Assembly: GCA_009700485.1 (NCBI GenBank)
Contig: WLLZ01000015.1
Location: 1-25,098, forward strand
DNA: 25,098 nucleotides
Direction of reading: 5' to 3'
Source of the DNA: Actinomycetota bacterium
GTDB lineage: Bacteria; Actinomycetota; Actinomycetes; S36-B12
Below are positions 1 to 7,634 of the stretch, in pieces. Made by a program: the position numbers and the translations under genes. Position 1 is the stretch's first letter; each line of letters begins with the position of its first letter. The notes under the pieces are model-generated. The model worked only from the letters and a program-made list of their open reading frames with translations. It did no database searches and was not told where the DNA came from.

Positions 1-267
1 CGCCTGTCCATCGCGCGCGCTCTTGCTGGCGACCCGCGAATCATTGTGCTCGACGAAGCGACGAGTGCGCTCGACACCGTGATCGAGGCCGCTGTCGAGG
101 CGAACCTCCGCGAACGCAAGGTGACCGCAATTGTGGTCGCACATCGGCTGAGCACGATCCGCGACGCCGACGAGATCCTCGTCGTCGATCAGGGGCGCAT
201 CGCGCAGCGCGGCACCTACGCGGAGATCTCGCGCGAGGGCCTATTCGCGGAGCTGATCAATGGTTGA
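1..267 (+). CDS. ABC transporter ATP-binding protein, C-terminal part (NHLM-type export)
   Basis: The reading frame is open from the first base, so the gene begins upstream of the window and only its last 88 residues are visible. These hold the end of a nucleotide-binding domain: the stretch after the signature motif (RLSIARAL), Walker B and D-loop (IIVLDEATSALD), the H-loop histidine (VVAHRLST) and a typical C-terminus ending ELING. The stop codon lies 8 bp inside the next ABC gene, so the two are translationally coupled. In NHLM bacteriocin loci a peptidase-containing ABC protein is paired with a second ABC protein. This may be the first of such a pair, but the N-terminal peptidase domain that would prove it is outside the window. 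The ATPase identity is certain; the substrate is inferred. Confidence 0.9.
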   Translation, partial: RLSIARALAGDPRIIVLDEATSALDTVIEAAVEANLRERKVTAIVVAHRLSTIRDADEILVVDQGRIAQRGTYAEISREGLFAELING

Positions 268-2392
268 GCAGAACGAAACTCAACGCGATGCGTCACTAGA
301 CGACGCGATCAGGGCAATGTCCGCCGCCGGAACTCCCTTCGGACGTATCGCGAGTGCGCATCGCTTCGCCTCACCACTACTTGATGCCTACTCCGTGGCG
401 CTGACTTCGATGAACGAGGTTGTCCGTGCGCCTGATCCGCGCGTGGAACGCCAGCTTTCGCCCCTGGACGCTATCTCCGCAGCTTCCGGTGTACTTACCG
501 CGCCGGCACCTACACAAGAACGCTGGTGGGATTCTTTGCCCGGCCCCGCTGTCACCGATGCGGGAGACAGTGCCGAGGCGATCCTGCCGCACGGGTCGGG
601 TGCTGCGGCAATCGCCGGAGGCACTCGCATCCGTTCCCGATTCCGTGGCGCAAAGGCTAACTCTGACACGGTAATCATCACAGGTTCACTACCCGCCAAC
701 GCGTCGTGGCTCGCGCTCATTAAGTGGTCGCTGCGCGGTCATGGAAAGCAAATTGGTGTCCTCCTTCTGTTGTCACTAGTTGGAGGTTCATTAGCCCTGA
801 TCCTTCCGCTCGCCACGTCGGCGCTATTCGCCGTCGCCGTGCCCATGGGAGACGCGAACCTGGCCGCCGGCATCATGGTCACGTTAGCGCTCGCAGGTGT
901 GGGCGGCGCACTTTTAGTCGTGGCACGCAACTTCTTGCTAATTCGGTTGCGGAACACCAGCGACACCCGCCTCGCGCCGGGGGTGATGGCACACCTATTG
1001 CGCCAGCCCATGACCTTCTTCCGACGCATGTCCTCTGGTGAGATCCTGAACCGCACGTTGTCAGTTGATATGGCTCGCGTGCATGTCAACGATGACACGA
1101 TCGGAACGGTAATTAATACATCTTTCGCTCTGGTTAATCTACTTTTCCTGTTTGCGATCGACGCTGTGCTCGGCCTTGTGATCTCTCTCGCAATCGGAAT
1201 CACCATGATCATGATGTCGCTGATTCAGCGGCGTATTAAGAGACTCACTACGTTAATGATGGCCGAACGCAGCGATCTTAATAGCAATACCATGTCACTT
1301 ATCGAGGCAATCGTGCCCATTCGCGTGGGTGGTGCTGAGTCTCGTGCACTCGCACGCTGGACTCAGACCGCGGCACCGGCTTTGAGCACGGTGAGGGAAC
1401 TCGAGGCGGAGTCGAGTGCAAGATTTACCATTCTTGCCGCAGCACCCCTTGTCATGAACACGGTGCTTGTCTTGGCCGTTGCGTCCCAACGGGGTGCCTT
1501 CACCGCGGCGGCCTTTATGGGTGCTTTTGTCGCGGTCGCGCAACTCACAATCGCCATGACCCAGCTCACCCAGAGTTTGTATCTGATTAGCGAATTGAAA
1601 CCCGCCCTTGAACGCATGGTGCCAATCACGTCGTCAGTGGTTGAGCGCTCAGGACCCGCCCGGGCGCCGGGTGCGCTTCAGGGGAGCATTCAGATGACCA
1701 ATGTGGTATTTGGTTACGACCTCGAGCGGCCTCCGCTGCTCGACGGCCTAACCCTCACCGTCGAGGCGGGGGAGTTCGTCGCGATCGTCGGACCGTCCGG
1801 TTCGGGGAAATCCTCGCTGATGCGACTCATCCTCGGCTTCGAGAACCCTTGGAGCGGTGTCGTGGCCTACGACGGTAAAGACCTCGCCGAGCTCGATGTC
1901 ACCGCGGTACGCCGGCAGATAGGCACTGTTCTCCAAGCCTCCGTACCCTTTGGCTCTACGTTCCGCGAGTGCATCTGCGGCCCGCTACAGGTTGACGATG
2001 ACACCCTTTGGAAGGTCATCGCCGAGTCAGGGCTCGAGCGGGAGGTTCAAGCCCGCGGACTCGATGAGCCACTCGGGAAACGCGGCGGCGCAATCTCAGG
2101 TGGACAGCGTCAACGCCTGATGATTGCACGTGCGCTCGCGGGGGATCCGCGCGTTATTCTCCTCGATGAAGCGACCAGTGCCCTCGACAACGTCACGCAG
2201 GACATTGTCATGCGGTCGATCCTGGAGCGACCCGTCACACGTATTGCCATCGCTCACCGGCTCACTACGGTCGAACGCGCTGACCGCATCCTTGTCGTTT
2301 CAGGTGGCCGGATCGAGGAGGAGGGCACGCCCGCGGAACTACGCGCAAGCGGTGGACACTTTGCGCGACTCGCTGCACGCCAGGAGTATTAA
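260..2392 (+). CDS. ABC transporter permease/ATPase fusion, NHLM bacteriocin-system type
   Basis: A 710-residue half-transporter. Residues 1-150 form a soluble N-terminal extension of no recognisable motif. Residues about 155-430 are a type 1 exporter membrane domain with several hydrophobic helices. Residues about 475-710 are an ATPase domain with Walker A GPSGSGKSS (near 509), signature ISGGQRQR (near 611), Walker B VILLDEATSALD (near 632) and H-loop IAHRLTT. The long soluble N-terminus without a Cys39 peptidase, together with the preceding ABC gene, fits the second ABC protein of NHLM (nitrile-hydratase-leader) peptide export systems. The start is ATG 260, with GGAG at 249-252, overlapping the upstream stop. 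No precursor peptide gene follows it here, so the cargo must be encoded to the left if the locus is functional. Confidence 0.85.
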   Translation: MVEQNETQRDASLDDAIRAMSAAGTPFGRIASAHRFASPLLDAYSVALTSMNEVVRAPDPRVERQLSPLDAISAASGVLTAPAPTQERWWDSLPGPAVTDAGDSAEAILPHGSGAAAIAGGTRIRSRFRGAKANSDTVIITGSLPANASWLALIKWSLRGHGKQIGVLLLLSLVGGSLALILPLATSALFAVAVPMGDANLAAGIMVTLALAGVGGALLVVARNFLLIRLRNTSDTRLAPGVMAHLLRQPMTFFRRMSSGEILNRTLSVDMARVHVNDDTIGTVINTSFALVNLLFLFAIDAVLGLVISLAIGITMIMMSLIQRRIKRLTTLMMAERSDLNSNTMSLIEAIVPIRVGGAESRALARWTQTAAPALSTVRELEAESSARFTILAAAPLVMNTVLVLAVASQRGAFTAAAFMGAFVAVAQLTIAMTQLTQSLYLISELKPALERMVPITSSVVERSGPARAPGALQGSIQMTNVVFGYDLERPPLLDGLTLTVEAGEFVAIVGPSGSGKSSLMRLILGFENPWSGVVAYDGKDLAELDVTAVRRQIGTVLQASVPFGSTFRECICGPLQVDDDTLWKVIAESGLEREVQARGLDEPLGKRGGAISGGQRQRLMIARALAGDPRVILLDEATSALDNVTQDIVMRSILERPVTRIAIAHRLTTVERADRILVVSGGRIEEEGTPAELRASGGHFARLAARQEY

Positions 2393-2875
2393 GTGCTTTG
2401 ATGCCAGGGCTTCAACACTCGTATATTCACGCAGCGTGCTTATCCTGAAGAGTTCCGCCACGATATTGCCCGCGATCGCGCGGAAATCGAAGACTCAGGG
2501 TCACAACAGAACACCGTTTGATGCTTTCGTCAAAGCGTATGACGGGAATAATTGCCCGGTTCAGCCGCTTTATGGCCGAGTGGTGTCGAAATGAGCGCCG
2601 GTCTTTAGCCCGGTCACGTGGTCGTCGGTGCGAGCCGGATCTACCCCACCAAGATTCGTGAGGAAAACCTGACGTAATCGCAATTTCCATGACGGCCTAT
2701 GGGCCGGTTGGATCGTCACGCGTAATGGTCGCGGTGCGGCCACGAACCCGTAGATGACGATTAGCGCCGACGCGAATTCTGTTTCTATAACTAATAGGAC
2801 CAACCGCCCAACAGCGGCGTTTACCTGCCTACCCGACCAAAAACTTCGGAGTGTTATGGATTGACGCTAAATCCC
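2393..2875. other. Gene-poor spacer between the ABC genes and the Rieske operon
   Basis: About 480 bp with no credible complete gene on either strand. The open frames present are short, lack ribosome-binding sites and carry no recognised domain. The only recognisable content is a transposase-like scrap at 2435-2521. Together with the ABC remnants elsewhere in the window, this suggests the spacer is an old insertion or deletion scar separating resident export genes from the catabolic genes. Confidence 0.6.
2435..2521 (+). pseudogene. Scrap of a transposase OrfA-like N-terminus
   Basis: A 28-codon frame reads RAYPEEFRHDIARDRAE and continues to a stop. The opening resembles the N-termini of small helix-turn-helix transposase subunits (typically YPEEFR followed by a basic/acidic helix), but the helix-turn-helix itself is missing. 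It has no start codon with a ribosome-binding site. The match is short, so chance cannot be excluded. Confidence 0.3.
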
Positions 2876-2904
2876 TTGACAAAGTGAATTTCGGAGCCCA
2901 GAAT
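2876..2904 (+). promoter_or_regulatory. Candidate sigma-70 promoter of the Rieske oxygenase operon
   Basis: A consensus -35 box TTGACA (2876-2881) is followed after 17 bp by CAGAAT (2899-2904), which matches four of six consensus positions of a -10 box. Transcription would start near 2911, at the palindrome GTGTGCACAC and about 25 nt before the ferredoxin ATG. Confidence 0.5.
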
Positions 2905-2912
2905 TAGGCAAT

Positions 2913-2922
2913 GTGTGCACAC
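2913..2922. promoter_or_regulatory. 10-bp perfect palindrome, candidate operator
   Basis: GTGTGCACAC is a perfect dyad placed just after the proposed -10 box, where a bound repressor would block initiation. A GntR/FCD regulator gene (6825-7631) ends the same gene set and is the obvious candidate ligand-responsive repressor. A related half-site GTGTGCAAAG lies at 6807-6816, just before that regulator. Regulator binding is inferred. Confidence 0.4.
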
Positions 2923-2936
2923 TTTGTGTCGACGGC

Positions 2937-3293
2937 ATGAACCAGCTCGTATGCGACGTGGCCGACGTCCCCCCTGGCGCATCGCGGCGGGTCGAGGTCG
3001 GCGACGGGCTGATTCTGGCCGTCTTTAACGTCGAAGGTAAATTCTACGTTCTAGATGACACTTGCAGTCACGGTGAGGCGTCCCTGGCGGATGGGGAGAT
3101 TGTTGGGTGCGAAATCATCTGCCCCCTTCATTCAGGCCAGTTTGACTTGGCAACCGGAAAAGCAACCCGCAGACCGGCCAAGCGACCACAACGTATCTTT
3201 CCAGTGGAAGTCGTCGATGGTCAGATCCTCGTGAATGTGGATGACGAGGCCAAAGGCTCCAACGCCGATGGGTTGGCGCACCTGCAGACGTAG
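2937..3293 (+). CDS. Rieske [2Fe-2S] ferredoxin of an aromatic oxygenase system
   Basis: A 118-residue Rieske-type ferredoxin that carries electrons from a reductase to the oxygenase. The cluster ligands are plain: Cys43-x-His45 (TCSHGEASL) and Cys62-x-x-His65 (CPLHSGQFD), followed by the FDLATG segment and a C-terminal PVEVVDGQILV strand typical of BphF/NdoA-like ferredoxins. A longer frame from GTG 2913 exists, but it would start on top of the proposed transcription start and adds a non-conserved CTLC segment, so ATG 2937 is preferred. No good Shine-Dalgarno sequence precedes it, consistent with a very short leader. It is first in an operon with the oxygenase alpha subunit 50 bp downstream. 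Confidence 0.9.
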   Translation: MNQLVCDVADVPPGASRRVEVGDGLILAVFNVEGKFYVLDDTCSHGEASLADGEIVGCEIICPLHSGQFDLATGKATRRPAKRPQRIFPVEVVDGQILVNVDDEAKGSNADGLAHLQT

Positions 3294-3343
3294 AGCATTG
3301 CCGCACAGGTAGTTCGGGGAATCAGGTAACGAAAGGACGGCAA

Positions 3344-4561
3344 GTGACAGCGACAATTAATGGTTTGGTGACTCAAGAGCCGCACGTCATGAAAGATGTG
3401 AAGCGGTGGAGCCGGCGTCATCCCGAACTGGGCACCGAACCCATTTCGACAGAGCGATTCATTTCTCCCGAGTTCTTCGAGCGTGAACGCGCGCAGATCT
3501 TCTCCAAGTCGTGGATCAACGTCGGTTCATTGCACGATCTGGCCGGCCCAGGCTCGTTCTTCACGAGAGACCTGACAGTCCTAGAGAAGGCCATCCTTAT
3601 TACCCAGGACGCAGATGGTGCTGTCCGGGCGTTCCATAACGTCTGCAGTCACCGTGGGATGAAGCTCGTCTGGGAGGAAAGTGGGCCGTGCCCGCGGGCC
3701 CTCGTCTGCCGTTTCCACGGTTGGGCGTACGGCAAAGACGGGGCTCTCCAGTCTGTTCCTGACGAGGGCGAGTTCCACTTCGCGAGCAAAGATGACATCG
3801 GTCTGGTTCCGATCCGCACGGAGGTATGGGGCGGCTTCATCTTCGTAACCTTCGACGAGGAGGAAACGGGATCCGTCACCGACCACCTAGGTCCTATTGC
3901 CTCGAGATTCGCCGAGTTCCCCTTCCATCTGCTTCAACTCCAGTACCGCTACGACGTGCCTGAGCGCGCGAACTGGAAGGTCGCGATCGACGCGCAGAAC
4001 GAGATCTATCACGTACCCATGCTCGCGCCCGTTCACCGGTTCCTTGCGCAAGGGGCATTCGCATCGAACGACGACGGATACACGCGCTTGAACACTTTCT
4101 CCCGCGAGGGGCTGCACACTCGCTATACCTCAGTCTCGGAAGATTATGAGGAGACCGCGCTCTCGAAGAAGCTCACTGCCGGTAACCCGCCCTGGAACGA
4201 AAAGATCCTTCCGCTGGAAGACGCCTTCGAGTTCCATGTGCTGTTTCCAAACATGGTCATGTCATTCTTCGGCAATATGATGTTCACCTATAACTTTTGG
4301 CCGGTGGACGTGAATCACTTGGTCTGGGAGATCCGCCTCCATTTTACCGAGCCCAAGACACTCGCCGACCTTGTGTCGCGCGACTTTAGTGCGAAGCGAT
4401 TCCGCGACCTGCTGTGCGAGGACAAGACTGGTCACGAGGCCCTGCAGACTGGTTGCGAGTCGAAGGCTCGGCCCTACCTAGTCATTGGTGACCAAGAGGT
4501 ACAGATTCGTGCCTTCCATCGCAGCGTCGACGACTACATGGCTGGAGCACAGAATGGCTGA
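3344..4561 (+). CDS. Rieske non-heme iron aromatic ring-hydroxylating oxygenase, alpha subunit
   Basis: The catalytic subunit, 405 residues. The N-terminal Rieske domain has Cys101-x-His103 (NVCSHRGM) and Cys122-x-x-His125 (CRFHGWAYG). The C-terminal catalytic domain starts with the family signature NWK (210-212); Glu220 and His223 (NEIYH) are followed by His231, and Asp360 in the CED segment is the likely third mononuclear-iron ligand. The spacing between the two iron histidines is His-x7-His, longer than the His-x4-His of naphthalene dioxygenase. The start is GTG 3344, with AAAGGA at 3332-3337. No NTF2-like beta subunit gene is present, so an alpha-only oligomer is likely. The substrate is not visible; the neighbours suggest an aromatic or N-heteroaromatic compound oxidised to a cis-diol. 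Confidence 0.92.
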   Translation: MTATINGLVTQEPHVMKDVKRWSRRHPELGTEPISTERFISPEFFERERAQIFSKSWINVGSLHDLAGPGSFFTRDLTVLEKAILITQDADGAVRAFHNVCSHRGMKLVWEESGPCPRALVCRFHGWAYGKDGALQSVPDEGEFHFASKDDIGLVPIRTEVWGGFIFVTFDEEETGSVTDHLGPIASRFAEFPFHLLQLQYRYDVPERANWKVAIDAQNEIYHVPMLAPVHRFLAQGAFASNDDGYTRLNTFSREGLHTRYTSVSEDYEETALSKKLTAGNPPWNEKILPLEDAFEFHVLFPNMVMSFFGNMMFTYNFWPVDVNHLVWEIRLHFTEPKTLADLVSRDFSAKRFRDLLCEDKTGHEALQTGCESKARPYLVIGDQEVQIRAFHRSVDDYMAGAQNG

Positions 4562-4916
4562 CAAGCGCATCCCGTTCCCTGAGGTGTTCGGGGACAAACT
4601 CGACCAGTTCACCGACTGGGCAGTTACTTTGGACCGGGAGAGGATCGGGCGGCGTATCGATCTTCCCTTCGAAGAGGTGGTCGACTTCTACCATCGGCTC
4701 CTCCCGTATGTCGATGACATCATGAGTTACCTGCGCACGCGGCCGGTGGATAATCCGTCGATCGAGGACATCAACCTAGTCAACCTGATGAAGTCTCTCG
4801 TCGAGGTTTCGGACGCCGTGGAGATCTACGGTCAGGGTGTTATTCCTGACGCGGGCGACCTGAGGAACTACGCATCCCGGCTCGATCGCGATCTCGTGGG
4901 GAGTGATCGTGTCTGA
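4554..4916 (+). CDS. Small helical protein of unknown function in the Rieske operon
   Basis: A 120-residue, mostly charged and helical-looking protein without Cys, signal peptide or membrane segment. I do not recognise the family, and it lacks the features of an NTF2-like oxygenase beta subunit. It starts at ATG 4554, overlapping the alpha-subunit stop by 8 bp, and its own stop overlaps the next gene by 8 bp, so its synthesis is coupled to both. That tight embedding argues for a structural or maturation partner of the oxygenase or a small enzyme acting on its product. Aromatic-acidic segments (FPEVFGDKLDQFTDW; FYHRLLPYVDDIMSYL) could be followed in a profile search. Confidence 0.8.
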   Translation: MADKRIPFPEVFGDKLDQFTDWAVTLDRERIGRRIDLPFEEVVDFYHRLLPYVDDIMSYLRTRPVDNPSIEDINLVNLMKSLVEVSDAVEIYGQGVIPDAGDLRNYASRLDRDLVGSDRV

Positions 4917-5664
4917 TCAGTTTTCTGCGATTATCACCGGTGGTGGCTCGGGCATAGGTAAGGCATCTGCGCTGGCCCTAGCCGGGCGAGGCTTTGCCGT
5001 GGTCGTGGCCGACATCTCGATGGAGGCGGCCAATGAGACGGTAGCGGCTATCAAGGCGGCGGGCCAGCGGGCCCTCGCGCGTCGAGTTGACGTCACCAAC
5101 AGTGACGAGTTGATGGACGCGGTGTCTGCGGCAACTGAAACCTTCGGGCCGCTTCGCGCTGCCGTCAACAGCGCCGGGATCCAAGGCACTTTGGCTCCCG
5201 CAGAGGCGTGCACCGAACCCAACTGGAACGCGATAATTGGCGTCAACCTCACCGGCACGTGGCTCTCTATGAAGTCGGAGCTCGCCGCGATGCTGGCGGG
5301 AGGCGGAGGTTCGATAATCAACATCTCGTCTAACTTCGGTCTCGTCGGCCAGCGAGGGATGCCGGCGTACTGCGCGAGTAAGCATGGTGTGATCGGCCTG
5401 ACAAAGTCGGCCGCTCTCGACTACGCGGATCGGGGTATCCGCGTGAACGCGGTCTGTCCGGGCCCCATTAACACCCCGCTGCTGGAAGCTTTCACGATCG
5501 GGGGCGGCAGCGAGATTCTCGACAGCATCAAGTTGTCGGTGCCGATGAAGCGCATTGGCACGTCCGAAGAGGTTGCCCAGGCAGTCGCATGGCTGGCAAG
5601 CGAAGAGGCGTCTTACGTCACGGGTGCGGCACTGTCGGTAGACGGCGGATACGTTGTCCCCTAG
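4909..5664 (+). CDS. Short-chain dehydrogenase/reductase, probable diol dehydrogenase
   Basis: A classical SDR of 251 residues. It has the N-terminal nucleotide-binding motif TGGGSGIGKA, the NSAG strand, the catalytic Ser of NISSNFG, the Tyr-x-x-x-Lys pair in YCASK, the PGPINTP segment and the usual C-terminal VTGAALSVDGG. In this position it most likely oxidises the diol made by the oxygenase, regenerating NADH. GTG 4909 is chosen because GGGGAG (4898-4903) then sits 5 nt upstream; GTG 4903 would overlap its own Shine-Dalgarno sequence. It overlaps the preceding gene by 8 bp and is followed 33 bp later by the reductase. Confidence 0.9.
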   Translation: MSDQFSAIITGGGSGIGKASALALAGRGFAVVVADISMEAANETVAAIKAAGQRALARRVDVTNSDELMDAVSAATETFGPLRAAVNSAGIQGTLAPAEACTEPNWNAIIGVNLTGTWLSMKSELAAMLAGGGGSIINISSNFGLVGQRGMPAYCASKHGVIGLTKSAALDYADRGIRVNAVCPGPINTPLLEAFTIGGGSEILDSIKLSVPMKRIGTSEEVAQAVAWLASEEASYVTGAALSVDGGYVVP

Positions 5665-5697
5665 ACCTCCTAGGGGCTCGGGCGCGGACCTCACCTA

Positions 5698-6651
5698 GTG
5701 AGGGCCGATGAGACCGATGCTATTAACATCGTGGTTTCCGAGCGCGAGATGGTCGCCGATGGCGTGGTGCGCGTTGAATTCAGGAGTCCTGAAGGTGCGG
5801 ATCTTCCCGAGTGGTCTCCTGGAGCGCATATAGATGTGCACCTGCCCGCGATGATCCGCCAGTACTCATTGTGCGGTGACCCCGGGGAGCGCGACCGCTA
5901 TGCCATCGCCGTCCTGAAGCAGCCGGACGGTAGGGGTGGCTCGCGGTATGTGCACGGCCGGCTCGAGGTCGGAACCTCGCTGACGATCAGCGCGCCACGG
6001 AACCGGTTCGAGTTGGTTGATGCACCGGGTTACTGCTTCGTCGCTGGGGGAATCGGCATCACGCCGTTCCTGCCGATGATCAACGATGCGATCAGCCGGA
6101 ACCGACCGTGGAAGCTTTTCTATGGCGGTCGGAACGCAGAGTCGATGGCCTTCCGCGAGTTGCTGAGCGAGTACGGGCCGGCCGTCGAGATCACCCCAGA
6201 AGATCAATTCGGTGTGTTGAACCTGAGATCGATCGTGGACCACCTGCCGCGGGAGCACATGCTCTACTGCTGCGGTCCTGAAGGCATGTTGGCCGCCATG
6301 GAGGGCTCAATGCCCGCCGAGGACTTGGGCCGGCTTCACCTAGAGCGTTTCGCTAAGTCTGGCGAGGTTCACAAGCCGGACGACTTCGCGTTCACGGTCG
6401 AGTGTAAGGAGTCAGGCTGCAAGGTTCTCGTACCCGCCGGAGTGACGATCTTGGACGCGTTGATCGGGGCAGGCGTCGATGCAAACTTCGAATGCCGGGA
6501 GGGAACCTGTGGTACCTGCGAATTGGACGTGCTCGACGGAGCCCCGGATCACCGTGACTCGATTCTGTCTCCCCAGGAGCGGAAAATGGCCACGATTCTG
6601 TTCCCGTGTGTGTCTCGCGCCAATACTCCGGAACTCGTGCTCGATGTCTGA
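5698..6651 (+). CDS. PDR/VanB-family oxidoreductase (flavin, NAD and plant-type 2Fe-2S domains)
   Basis: A 317-residue reductase delivering electrons from NAD(P)H to the oxygenase. Domain order is that of phthalate dioxygenase reductase: flavin-binding barrel with RQYSLCGD, nucleotide domain with GGIGITPFLPM and YCCGPEGML, then a C-terminal plant-type ferredoxin with Cys-x4-Cys-x2-Cys (CREGTCGTC) and the distal Cys in LFPCVSRA. The only usable start nearby is GTG 5698, 33 bp after the dehydrogenase; its Shine-Dalgarno sequence is weak. The operon also has a separate Rieske ferredoxin, so the electron chain appears to carry one more 2Fe-2S step than two-component PDR systems need. Confidence 0.9.
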   Translation: MRADETDAINIVVSEREMVADGVVRVEFRSPEGADLPEWSPGAHIDVHLPAMIRQYSLCGDPGERDRYAIAVLKQPDGRGGSRYVHGRLEVGTSLTISAPRNRFELVDAPGYCFVAGGIGITPFLPMINDAISRNRPWKLFYGGRNAESMAFRELLSEYGPAVEITPEDQFGVLNLRSIVDHLPREHMLYCCGPEGMLAAMEGSMPAEDLGRLHLERFAKSGEVHKPDDFAFTVECKESGCKVLVPAGVTILDALIGAGVDANFECREGTCGTCELDVLDGAPDHRDSILSPQERKMATILFPCVSRANTPELVLDV

Positions 6652-6824
6652 TCACACTCGCGACTGCATCTGTCTTCGCCGCCGCGGCCGCGGTGAATTC
6701 GGGTCGGGTTTAGAAATCGGTTTATATACACTCGGCGTGCGAACGCCTCTAAGGGAGTCATCAGGTGTCAGCGAGAGCCCAAGGGCGCTCGGTGATTCCG
6801 TAATGCGTGTGCAAAGGTAATTTG

Positions 6825-7631
6825 ATGACTAGGGGAGACAGGCCAGACAGCCTGGAAAGCATCGAAGGGCTGCAGTTCCCAAAGCCCGATAGCTACGATC
6901 ATCGGTATACGAGCGTTGTTACTTATGACCATCTACGTGAAATGATCATCACGGGAGTACTGCCACCCGGTACTGAGTTGAAGCAATCGGTGCTAGCCAA
7001 GGAGTTCGGCGTCAGCCGGACGCCGCTGCGCGAGGCGACACGACGGCTGCAGTCGGAAGGCCTCATCACTCTTGAGGTGAACCAGCGGGCGATCGTCTCG
7101 GGTCTTGATGTATCGGAGATTGATGCGCTGTATGGAATTCGAATCGCCTTGGAGGCGCACGGCCTGCGGGTGTCAACCGGACGTCTCTCCGCGAAGGAGG
7201 TGCGCATCGCGCGGACCTTCCTCAATGAAATGTGGCAGGCAGGAAAACGGATGGATCTGCGCGGATGGACGAGCGCCCACCTTAGGTTTCACGAGGCACT
7301 GGTCGTCGAGGCAGGTAGTCATTCGGCTAGCGCCATGATGCGTTTGGCGCAGGAGTGCGACCGCTATCTATTCGTCTACCACCGCACGCGTCCGCGGGCT
7401 CCGCAGTCTCGGCACCAGGAGCACGTGGAGTTGCTCGCTGCGGTACAAGGGGATGACGTCGAATTGTCAGGACGCTTGGTCGCCCAGCATCTCGCGACGA
7501 CCGCGATAGACCTCATTCACGACCTCGATCCGAGAAGAGGAGTCACGGCGATTAAGTCCGCCCTCGAACTCGTGGATCCCGGTGGCGGCTGCGCATGGTT
7601 GGAGGCCCATACGGAGTCCGCCTCTATCTAG
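6825..7631 (+). CDS. GntR-family transcriptional regulator with FCD ligand domain
   Basis: A 268-residue FadR-subfamily regulator. An N-terminal extension of about 35 residues precedes a winged helix-turn-helix (YDHLREMIITGVLPPG, then VSRTPLREATRRLQSEGLI). The C-terminal FCD domain has the usual histidines of its metal/ligand site (LRFHEAL, RHQEHVELL, VAQHLATT). The start is ATG 6825, with AAAGG at 6813-6817; an in-frame GTG at 6807 would remove that Shine-Dalgarno sequence. It ends 3 bp from the stop of the convergent DsbA-like gene. Its likely role is a pathway repressor or activator responding to an aromatic acid intermediate and controlling both flanking oxygenase-pathway promoters; that role is inferred from position. 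Confidence 0.88.
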   Translation: MTRGDRPDSLESIEGLQFPKPDSYDHRYTSVVTYDHLREMIITGVLPPGTELKQSVLAKEFGVSRTPLREATRRLQSEGLITLEVNQRAIVSGLDVSEIDALYGIRIALEAHGLRVSTGRLSAKEVRIARTFLNEMWQAGKRMDLRGWTSAHLRFHEALVVEAGSHSASAMMRLAQECDRYLFVYHRTRPRAPQSRHQEHVELLAAVQGDDVELSGRLVAQHLATTAIDLIHDLDPRRGVTAIKSALELVDPGGGCAWLEAHTESASI

Positions 7632-7634
7632 GCC

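Noticed and set aside
4917..5694. Long open frames on the minus strand opposite the dehydrogenase gene
   Set aside because: The plus-strand SDR has all family motifs and operon context; the opposite frames are the usual GC-rich antisense openness.
6690..6740. Promoter for the GntR gene around TTTATATACA
   Set aside because: TATATA is present, but no -35 box lies at acceptable spacing; the best candidate is 19 bp away and poorly matched.
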